DNA of 11,306 nucleotides from an uncultured bacterium (GTDB taxonomy: Bacteria > Actinomycetota > Coriobacteriia > Coriobacteriales > Eggerthellaceae), in assembly GCA_905215035.1 (NCBI GenBank), contig CAJMOJ010000061.1, positions 1 to 11,306 on the forward strand. The letters run 5' to 3'. Shown one piece after another: positions 6,023 to 11,306 of the stretch. The translations under genes and the position numbers were made by a program. The stretch's first letter is position 1. Every line of letters starts with the position of its first letter. The notes below the pieces were generated by a model. The model was not told where the DNA came from and did no database searches. It saw only the letters and a list, made by a program, of their open reading frames with translations.

Positions 6023-7100
6023 AACGTCTGAGAATACTTCTCGCATAGTTTTAGGTTTAAGCGGCGGAGTCGATAGTGCGACTTCCGCCGCTCTTCTTAT
6101 GGAGCAGGGATACCACGTTATTGGTGTCACTGCTCGTTTTGTTGATAATCCAACAACTAATGTATCAATTCAGGCTGCATCTGAAGTAGCTCATGCGCTT
6201 GGTATTCAGCATATTGTTTGGGATGCAACAGAAGTTTTTGAGCGCAATGTTATAGTTCCATTTTGCGATCAATGTGCACAGGGGATGACCCCATCGCCCT
6301 GTGTTTTTTGTAATCGATTCTGCAAACTCCCTGTATTGCTTGCTGTTGCAGATAAGTACAATGCGCCTTTTGTAGCAACGGGCCATTATGCGCAACGGGT
6401 GGTTGATTCGCAGACGGGCCGATTTGCTATTGCAAAAGCGATCGACACAACAAAAGACCAAAGCTATATGCTTGCACAGCTTACTCAAGATCAGCTTGCA
6501 CGACTTGTTTTACCGCTTGGCAATTTGCGTAAAGATCAGGTGCGTGTTCTTGCGGCAGAGCGTAATATTCCAGTAGCACATCGAGCAGAAAGCCAAGATC
6601 TTTGTTTTGTCTCCCATGACTATCGTGATTTTTTGCTTGAACGAGGTCTGAATGGTGTGCCTGGAGCGGTCGAATTACGCGATGGGAGTGTAGTAGGGGA
6701 GCATCAAGGGCTCCATCGTTATACTATTGGCCAGCGTAAAGGAATTGGAATCGCGCTTGGCAAACCTGTATTTGTTGTTGATAAAGATACTGAGCGTAAT
6801 GTATTGGTGCTTGCCTACAAAAATGATGCTTATCTCTCAGGGGCAACAACATATCCCATCACGTGGCAAGCGGGCGTGATGGATACAGATGCCTTATCAA
6901 GTGATGGGGTTATCTGTAATGTCAAAATTAGATATCGATCACAAGCAGTTCCTGCTCGTCTTTTTGCTGATGAAGAGGGAAGAGGAACGGTAGTGTTTGA
7001 TGATCCGCAAACACCAACAGCGCCAGGGCAGTATGCTACCTTTTATCATGGCGATATTGTGATAGGATCTGCTCCTATCAAAAGCGTGATATTTGCATAG
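6015..7100 (+). CDS. mnmA: tRNA-specific 2-thiouridylase, non-canonical start
   Basis: MnmA adenylates and thiolates U34 of the tRNAs for Lys, Glu and Gln using relayed sulfur. The first ATG in frame (6099) would remove the ATP-binding PP-loop; yet the frame is open upstream to 6006 and encodes LGLSGGVDSATSAALL, so translation must begin earlier. No ATG, GTG or TTG exists there. I use CTG at 6015, which overlaps the rpsA stop in a CTGAGTAA and gives 361 residues, the normal size; CTG at 6009 (eight bases after GAGGT at 5996-6000) and ATA at 6045 are alternatives. Conserved segments in this numbering are SGGVDS (16-21), TPSPCVFCN with catalytic Cys99, ATGHYA, KDQSYML, AESQDLCF with Cys197, and YTIGQRKGIGIA. 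Additional cysteines occur at 84, 87, 96 and 103. It is probably translated by coupling to rpsA. The product is secure; the start is not. Confidence 0.88.
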   Translation: MSKTSENTSRIVLGLSGGVDSATSAALLMEQGYHVIGVTARFVDNPTTNVSIQAASEVAHALGIQHIVWDATEVFERNVIVPFCDQCAQGMTPSPCVFCNRFCKLPVLLAVADKYNAPFVATGHYAQRVVDSQTGRFAIAKAIDTTKDQSYMLAQLTQDQLARLVLPLGNLRKDQVRVLAAERNIPVAHRAESQDLCFVSHDYRDFLLERGLNGVPGAVELRDGSVVGEHQGLHRYTIGQRKGIGIALGKPVFVVDKDTERNVLVLAYKNDAYLSGATTYPITWQAGVMDTDALSSDGVICNVKIRYRSQAVPARLFADEEGRGTVVFDDPQTPTAPGQYATFYHGDIVIGSAPIKSVIFA

Positions 7101-7104
7101 TATT

Positions 7105-7122
7105 TGTTAAGTAGGATTAACA
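7105..7122 (+). repeat. 18-bp perfect inverted repeat between mnmA and coaE
   Basis: TGTTAA (7105-7110) and TTAACA (7117-7122) are perfect inverses separated by six bases. This has the size and symmetry of an operator for a dimeric regulator, five bases after the mnmA stop and about 48 bases upstream of the coaE -10 box. It is not followed by a T-tract, so it is not an intrinsic terminator. AT-rich dyads of this size also arise by chance. Confidence 0.3.
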
Positions 7123-7169
7123 TACACCATTGCGTTACAAAGTAGAACCAAGAGTGTCATAGTAGTCGT

Positions 7170-7175
7170 TATACT
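7170..7175 (+). promoter_or_regulatory. Candidate -10 box of coaE
   Basis: TATACT (7170-7175) matches the rpsA -10 and would start transcription near 7182, 30 bases before coaE. I could not find an acceptable -35 at 16-18 bases. Read-through from rpsA-mnmA is also possible because no terminator lies between mnmA and coaE. Confidence 0.35.
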
Positions 7176-7211
7176 AGATTGTGATACATGCAATTTAGGG
7201 GGATGTGAACT

Positions 7212-7814
7212 ATGAAGATTTTTGTAACAGGTGGTATGGGAAGCGGCAAATCAACCTTTACTGATTATTTGGCCTCGCTAGGAGCATCCGTTATCTATGC
7301 CGATCTAGTCGGACATGATAATTTGGCAAATCCCATTATGAAACAAGAGCTTGTCGCTGCTTTTGGAGATCAAATCCTGGATGATGAAGGGGTGGTTGTG
7401 CGCTCTACGCTAGCAGCATGTGCTTTTTCAAGTCCAGAAAACACTCAAAAGCTTGATTCAATTACACAGTCATATTTGTATGACGAGTGCCTGCGTCGTC
7501 TTGATGAACAGGAAAAGACTTGTCCTGTTGTCGTTTTAGAGATGGCAATCTTAGATGGACGCGATAGGTTTGCTGATAATGCAGATCTTGTTGTGTGCGT
7601 TACGGCCTCGCCTGAAATTCGAATTAAACGTCTTGTTGAATATCGTGCGATTCCTGAGGAAGATGCAAGAAACCGTATTGCACGTCAAGTTCCCGAAGAG
7701 CAACGTATTGCGATTTCTGATGTGGTTTTTGTTAACGATACGACAGTAGAGGAATTCCAAAGGCGTATTTATGCGTGGTTACAAGAGGAAAACATTATCG
7801 ACTTGCTATCGTGA
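7212..7814 (+). CDS. coaE: Dephospho-CoA kinase
   Basis: CoaE phosphorylates the 3'-hydroxyl of dephospho-CoA with ATP, the last step of coenzyme A synthesis. The 200-residue protein has the P-loop GGMGSGKST (7-15), Asp31 in the YADLVGHDNL segment that matches the catalytic Asp region, and the lid region YRAIPEEDARNRIARQVPEE (144-163) with the usual arginines and glutamine. It is a single-domain protein, without the C-terminal GrpB-like extension found on some actinobacterial CoaE proteins. Two places diverge: the usual HP after the LxxIxH helix is Gln86-Ser87 here, and the usual PLLFE strand end reads MAILDGRDRF. AGGGGG (7197-7202) lies nine bases before the ATG. The position between rpsA-mnmA and uvrB matches actinobacterial gene order. 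The assignment is firm despite the divergence, because the P-loop and lid are typical of this family. Confidence 0.9.
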   Translation: MKIFVTGGMGSGKSTFTDYLASLGASVIYADLVGHDNLANPIMKQELVAAFGDQILDDEGVVVRSTLAACAFSSPENTQKLDSITQSYLYDECLRRLDEQEKTCPVVVLEMAILDGRDRFADNADLVVCVTASPEIRIKRLVEYRAIPEEDARNRIARQVPEEQRIAISDVVFVNDTTVEEFQRRIYAWLQEENIIDLLS

Positions 7815-7829
7815 AGATAGGGCTAGGTG

Positions 7830-7858
7830 TTGGAAAGTCATAAACATGCTTGTATAAA
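7830..7858 (+). promoter_or_regulatory. Candidate promoter of uvrB
   Basis: TTGGAA (7830-7835), 17 bases, TATAAA (7853-7858): a good sigma-70-type pair in the 65-base gap after coaE. Transcription would begin near 7865, with only about 15 bases before the ATG at 7880. I looked for a LexA/SOS operator here, as expected for a damage-inducible uvrB, and did not find a convincing one. Confidence 0.5.
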
Positions 7859-7879
7859 CAGCTGCCTGAGGAGTTACCT

Positions 7880-10000
7880 ATGAGTCATCTGTCAAATATA
7901 GAAGGCAGGCCTATGGAAGGAAAGCTTCCAGTAGCGCGTCTTGCCGAATTGCCCTTTGAAGTGGTATCAGACTATAGTCCTGCAGGTGATCAGCCTGAAG
8001 CGATCAATGCTATTGCGCGTAATGTTGAATCCGGCATGCGCTATCAAACGCTCATGGGTGTAACGGGATCAGGTAAAACCTACACTATGGCAAAAACCAT
8101 CGAGAAAATTCAGCGTCCTACGTTGATTTTGGCACCAAATAAAACTTTAGCTGCACAACTTGCGGCAGAGTTACGTGAGTTTTTTCCTCATAACGCGGTA
8201 GTCTATTTTGTGTCGTATTACGATTATTATCAGCCTGAAGCATATGTACCAACTACGGATACCTTTATTGAAAAGGATGCATCTATTAATGAGGAAGTAG
8301 AGAAGCTGCGCCATGCGGCAACCGCTGCGCTTCTTTCGCGTCGAGATGTTATTGTTGTAGCTTCGGTATCTTGTATTTATGGCATTGGTTCACCTGCAGA
8401 ATATGCTGGTATGGCCATTTTTCTTGATAAAGAGATAGAAAAAGATCGAGATGAGGTTATTGCGAGTTTGATTGATATTCAATATGATCGCAATGATTAT
8501 GACTTTGCTCGAGGAACCTTTCGTGTACGGGGTGATGCAATTGATATTTTCCCTCCGTATGCTGATAATCCCATTCGTGTTGAGTTTTGGGGCGATGAGA
8601 TCGATTCCATCACCGAAATTGATAAGGTAACAGGAGAGATACTTAATTCCTTTGAAGCGCTTCCTATTTGGCCTGCTTCGCACTACGTGGCTGCACGGCC
8701 TGCTGTCGAACGCGCACTTGATACTATTCAAACCGAGTTACAGCAGCGTTTAACGGAGTTTAGAGAAGAAGGTAAATTACTTGAAGCGCAGCGTCTTGAA
8801 ATGCGTACGAGTTATGATCTTGAGATGATTGAAACGATGGGTTTTTGTTCGGGTATTGAGAACTATTCTCGTCATCTTGATGGACGCAAACCCGGTGAGC
8901 CGCCCTATACTTTGATTGATTATTTTCCCGATGATTTTGTTTGTTTTATTGATGAGTCGCATGTAACCGTGCCACAAATTCGCGGTATGCATGAGGGCGA
9001 TCGCTCGCGCAAAATTACGCTTGCCGAGCATGGATTTAGGTTGCCAAGTTGTCTTGATAATCGCCCTTTGCGTTTTGATGAGTTTGAAGCGCGCGTTCCT
9101 CAGTTTGTGTATGTGTCAGCTACACCTGGCGACTATGAAGAACGGGTAAGCCAAGATGTGATTGAACAAATTATTCGTCCAACAGGTCTTCTAGATCCTG
9201 AAATTTCTGTACGTCCTATCCTTTCGCAAATTGATGACATTATTGATGAGGCAAAAATAAGAGCAGCGCGCAATGAGCGCGTCTTGATAACTACACTTAC
9301 TAAGCGTATGGCTGAAGATCTAACCGAACATCTGTTGGATCAGGGGGTTCGTGCGCGTTATATGCATTCTGATATCGCAACGCTTGAGCGTGTAGAAATC
9401 CTAAGTGATTTGCGCCGTGGTGAGTTTGATGTACTGGTTGGAATTAATCTATTGCGTGAGGGTCTTGATCTTCCTGAAGTAAGTCTTGTTGCCATCCTTG
9501 ATGCCGATAAAGAGGGTTTTTTGCGCAATCATCGTTCGCTCATTCAGACAATTGGGCGTGCGGCTCGCAATGCACATGGTCAGGTTATTATGTATGCCGA
9601 CAAGATTACTGATTCAATAAGGCGCGCTCTTGATGAAACAGCACGACGACGTGAACTTCAGATCATCTTTAATAAAGAGCATGGCATTGTCCCACGGACT
9701 ATCAAAAAGTCTATTTCAGATATTACTGATCATTTAGGTGACGATGAACTTGAGAGCGCCGAGCAAGTAAATGCTGTTCTTGCAGAAATGTCGCGTTCTG
9801 AAGTTTTGCGGGTGATTGCTTCGCTTGAAGAGGAGATGCGTTCGGCTTCTGCCGCCATGGATTTCGAGACGGCCGCAAGTTTGCGTGATCAGATAGTGAA
9901 GTTGCGCATGCAGCTAGAGGGAAAAAGTGAAGAAGATATTTTGGGTGAACTTAAAAAGACAGCACGAAAGGGTTCAAAATACGGTAAGCGAGCTCGTTGA
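7880..10000 (+). CDS. uvrB: Excinuclease ABC subunit B
   Basis: UvrB is the damage-verifying helicase-like subunit of nucleotide excision repair; it is loaded by UvrA and then recruits UvrC. The 706-residue protein is complete. Motifs in order: Walker A GVTGSGKT (60-67); the beta-hairpin that inserts between strands, starting at YYDYYQPEAYVP (113-124); Walker B-type DESH (358-361); YVSATPG (411-417); the conserved GINLLREGLDLPEVSL region (521-536); motif VI QTIGRAARN (556-564); and a UVR coiled-coil motif at about 645-678 for UvrC contact. The ATG at 7880 is chosen because TGAGGAG (7867-7873) sits six bases upstream; an in-frame TTG at 7850 would overlap the proposed -10 box. The tail (KKTARKGSKYGKRAR) is basic. 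uvrA is not in the window. No strong terminator was found downstream. Confidence 0.97.
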   Translation: MSHLSNIEGRPMEGKLPVARLAELPFEVVSDYSPAGDQPEAINAIARNVESGMRYQTLMGVTGSGKTYTMAKTIEKIQRPTLILAPNKTLAAQLAAELREFFPHNAVVYFVSYYDYYQPEAYVPTTDTFIEKDASINEEVEKLRHAATAALLSRRDVIVVASVSCIYGIGSPAEYAGMAIFLDKEIEKDRDEVIASLIDIQYDRNDYDFARGTFRVRGDAIDIFPPYADNPIRVEFWGDEIDSITEIDKVTGEILNSFEALPIWPASHYVAARPAVERALDTIQTELQQRLTEFREEGKLLEAQRLEMRTSYDLEMIETMGFCSGIENYSRHLDGRKPGEPPYTLIDYFPDDFVCFIDESHVTVPQIRGMHEGDRSRKITLAEHGFRLPSCLDNRPLRFDEFEARVPQFVYVSATPGDYEERVSQDVIEQIIRPTGLLDPEISVRPILSQIDDIIDEAKIRAARNERVLITTLTKRMAEDLTEHLLDQGVRARYMHSDIATLERVEILSDLRRGEFDVLVGINLLREGLDLPEVSLVAILDADKEGFLRNHRSLIQTIGRAARNAHGQVIMYADKITDSIRRALDETARRRELQIIFNKEHGIVPRTIKKSISDITDHLGDDELESAEQVNAVLAEMSRSEVLRVIASLEEEMRSASAAMDFETAASLRDQIVKLRMQLEGKSEEDILGELKKTARKGSKYGKRAR

Positions 10001-10103
10001 TGTAGAGCAAATTCATTGGTAGCGCAGTTCTAACTTTCTTCAAGGAAGTATCTATTTGTGCGCGTAACTATGATGTTGTTGCGCCATAATAAATACAACA
10101 GAT

Positions 10104-10133
10104 TTGATGATGTGGTTAGAGTATTGAGATAAT
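10104..10133 (+). promoter_or_regulatory. Candidate promoter of the shikimate dehydrogenase gene
   Basis: TTGATG (10104-10109), 18 bases, GATAAT (10128-10133). This would start transcription near 10140 and leave a leader of about 40 bases. It is the best pair in the 179-base gap after uvrB. The rest of that gap holds only weak, imperfect hairpins (around 10034-10048 and 10060-10084) without T-tracts. Confidence 0.45.
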
Positions 10134-10179
10134 TATTTTTCAGTCGATTACATCATAGGGGACAAGTAAGGAGATCAGC

Positions 10180-11046
10180 ATGGCTGAAATTACTGGGCAT
10201 ACCAAAACTACCTGTTTAATTGGCAAGCCAACCGAGCATTCACTTTCACCTACAATGCACAATTTGTCATACCAACATCTTGGTATTGATGCAATTTATA
10301 CTGCTTATGATGTTGAGCCTGAAAATCTTGCTGCTGTTGTTGAAGGTTTTAAAGGCATGGAGGGTCTCGTAGGTTGCAACGTTACTATGCCTCACAAGCG
10401 GGCCATTATTCCTCTTCTTGATGGTATTTCCGATTCCGTTGAGCTGATTGACTCAGTTAATGTTGTTGAGTTTAAGGATGGCAAGGCATATGGGCACAAT
10501 TCTGATGGCATTGGTTTTATGACCAATTTACGTGCTCATGGCGTTGTAATTGAAGGTGCTACGATTACGCTATTGGGCCCTGGTGGTGCAGGATCAGCAA
10601 TTTTTGCTCAAGCAGCTCTTGATGGTGTTGCAAAAATTCATCTTTTTGCTCGTGCAAATGGTAAATCCCATAAAACAGCTGAAGAAATGATTCCACGCGT
10701 TGTTGCTAAGACAGGATGTGAGGTATTGCTTCATGATCTTGAGGATCAAGAGGCACTCAAGATGGCAATTGATGATTCTTCAGTTTTAATTAACGCTACT
10801 AATGTTGGTATGGGGGAAGGCAACACTGAGACCCCTATTCCAACTGATCTTATTCGTCCAGGTATTGTTGTTGCTGACGCAATTTATTTTCCTCGTGAGA
10901 CACAATTTTTAGCTGATGCGCGTGCTCTTGGAAATACCGCAATTAATGGATTGGGTATGTTGCTCTATCAGGCTGCTGTTTCAGAGGAAATATGGTTTGG
11001 CGCACAAATGCCTGTTGAATTAATTGAGGAGAAGGTTTTCTCATAA
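10180..11046 (+). CDS. aroE: Shikimate (or quinate/shikimate) dehydrogenase
   Basis: Members of this family reduce 3-dehydroquinate/3-dehydroshikimate to quinate/shikimate. The 288-residue protein has the substrate domain signature HSLSPTMHN (20-28), NVTMPHK with catalytic Lys73, Asn94, and Asp109 in the motif normally written NTDG but NSDG here. The Rossmann domain carries LLGPGGAGSA (131-140), and GLGMLLYQAA (258-267) provides the conserved Gln264. The size and the segments AQAALDGVAKIHLFAR and CEVLLHDLEDQEAL resemble the YdiB branch (quinate/shikimate dehydrogenase) as much as biosynthetic AroE. In the cofactor motif NRTxxR the residues are ARANGK, keeping the Arg and a basic last position, so NAD versus NADP preference is unclear. 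AAGGAGAT precedes the ATG by about six bases. No other aro gene is adjacent; a strong terminator follows. Confidence 0.88.
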   Translation: MAEITGHTKTTCLIGKPTEHSLSPTMHNLSYQHLGIDAIYTAYDVEPENLAAVVEGFKGMEGLVGCNVTMPHKRAIIPLLDGISDSVELIDSVNVVEFKDGKAYGHNSDGIGFMTNLRAHGVVIEGATITLLGPGGAGSAIFAQAALDGVAKIHLFARANGKSHKTAEEMIPRVVAKTGCEVLLHDLEDQEALKMAIDDSSVLINATNVGMGEGNTETPIPTDLIRPGIVVADAIYFPRETQFLADARALGNTAINGLGMLLYQAAVSEEIWFGAQMPVELIEEKVFS

Positions 11047-11079
11047 GAGATTCTCTTTCTTGGTAAAACGTTCTTGGCA

Positions 11080-11109
11080 AAAACCGAGCTCATTTTTGAG
11101 CTCGGTTTT
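11080..11109 (+). terminator. Strong, symmetrical intrinsic terminator
   Basis: AAAACCGAGCTCA (11080-11092) and TGAGCTCGGTTTT (11097-11109) pair perfectly over 13 bp around a TTTT loop. The A-run on one side and T-run on the other make it able to stop transcription from both directions. It lies 34 bases after the shikimate dehydrogenase stop. Confidence 0.93.
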
Positions 11110-11116
11110 GTTGTAT

Positions 11117-11209
11117 ATGACGATCTTTTTGTTTGCGGTGTGTTTGATTTTAATGGCAGTGTCTGCAGTCATGATTGTTAGTCGAGAGATTTATCCATTA
11201 ACGTCCTAG
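11117..11209 (+). CDS. Possible 30-residue hydrophobic peptide (doubtful)
   Basis: An ATG at 11117 opens a 30-codon frame that is almost entirely one membrane-spanning segment (FLFAVCLILMAVSAVMIVS) with a short polar end REIYPLTS. It has the look of a small single-pass membrane peptide. Against it: no Shine-Dalgarno sequence precedes it, it starts eight bases after a strong terminator, and no promoter is visible between. I do not recognise a family. AT-rich intergenic DNA with T-rich codons readily yields such frames. Confidence 0.15.
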   Translation: MTIFLFAVCLILMAVSAVMIVSREIYPLTS

Positions 11210-11268
11210 CTGTAAGGAATACATAAGAAAGAAAGAAGTTATAAAAAGGGGTTTGATAAGGGATTTTT

Positions 11269-11306
11269 GTGAAGAGTGTAAGACTCCATACTCTTGTTTT
11301 CGATTC
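11269..11306 (+). CDS. Possible start of the next gene, partial
   Basis: AAGGGA (11258-11263) is followed five bases later by GTG at 11269, which opens a frame reading MKSVRLHTLVFDS to the end of the window. TATAAA at 11240-11245 could serve as a -10 box. Only about 12 codons are visible, so neither the reality nor the identity of a gene can be settled. The same bases also form an imperfect hairpin (11272-11279 with 11288-11295). Confidence 0.25.
   Translation, partial: MKSVRLHTLVFD
11272..11295 (+). other. Stem-loop near the window end
   Basis: AAGAGTGT (11272-11279) pairs with ATACTCTT (11288-11295) over 8 bp with one G-T pair; the loop is eight bases and GTTTTCG follows. It may be part of a leader, a weak terminator or a chance fold inside the next gene. 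It cannot be judged without the sequence beyond 11306. Confidence 0.25.

Noticed and set aside
7838..7858. Possible LexA/SOS operator before uvrB
   Set aside because: The only near-symmetric sequence, ACATGCTTGT, departs from both GAACNNNNGTTC-type consensus half-sites, so it is not convincing.
7850..7879. TTG start for uvrB
   Set aside because: It has no Shine-Dalgarno sequence and falls next to a good -10 box, whereas ATG 7880 has TGAGGAG at the right distance.
10010..10040. tRNA-like stretch (TTGGTAGCGCAGTTC) after uvrB
   Set aside because: It resembles a D-arm only; no acceptor stem, anticodon arm or T-arm could be built around it.
10034..10084. Terminator after uvrB
   Set aside because: The CTTTC/GGAAG and GCGC...GCGC stems are short or bulged and neither is followed by a T-tract.
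1..11306. Mobile elements, CRISPR arrays, phage or toxin-antitoxin genes
   Set aside because: No transposase or integrase motifs, spaced identical repeats or small paired genes were seen; gene content is core metabolism and information processing.

Overview
The window is a compact, AT-leaning stretch of bacterial chromosome with every convincing gene on the + strand. It contains the end of one gene, nine complete or nearly complete housekeeping or metabolic genes, and possibly the first codons of another. The block rpsA, coaE, uvrB occurs in the same order in many Actinomycetota, for example around mycobacterial rpsA. The S1 protein has four S1 domains rather than six. Together with the low G+C and the presence of a HadA/FldA-type CoA-transferase, this suggests a fermentative, low-G+C actinobacterium, perhaps one of the Coriobacteriia. 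That placement is an inference from gene order and protein character; no marker sequence was compared.

Region 1 (1-1935) is branched-chain amino acid synthesis: the 3' end of a probable ilvB, then ilvN two bases downstream, then ilvC after a 95-base gap that holds a perfect inverted repeat abutting a TATAAT box. A strong intrinsic terminator closes the unit. Region 2 (1936-3480) is a separately transcribed family III CoA-transferase whose sequence resembles the 2-hydroxyacyl-CoA transferases of reductive amino acid fermentation. Region 3 (3306-4660) is a structured intergenic stretch followed by serC, the transaminase of serine synthesis.

Region 4 (4661-10000) is the information-processing block. 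rpsA has its own promoter, a leader of about 150 bases whose last hairpin covers the Shine-Dalgarno sequence, and a TTG start. mnmA (tRNA 2-thiouridylase) overlaps or abuts the rpsA stop and has no ATG, GTG or TTG start upstream of its essential PP-loop. coaE (last step of CoA synthesis) and uvrB (excision repair) each have their own ribosome binding site and a promoter-like sequence. Region 5 (10001-11306) holds an AroE/YdiB-type shikimate or quinate dehydrogenase, a 13-bp bidirectional terminator, and a tail with only weak coding candidates.

I saw no mobile element, CRISPR array, tRNA, rRNA or obviously new multigene system. The points most worth a second look are the missing start codon and extra cysteines of MnmA, the SD-masking hairpin before S1, the CoA-transferase, and the structured leader in front of serC.
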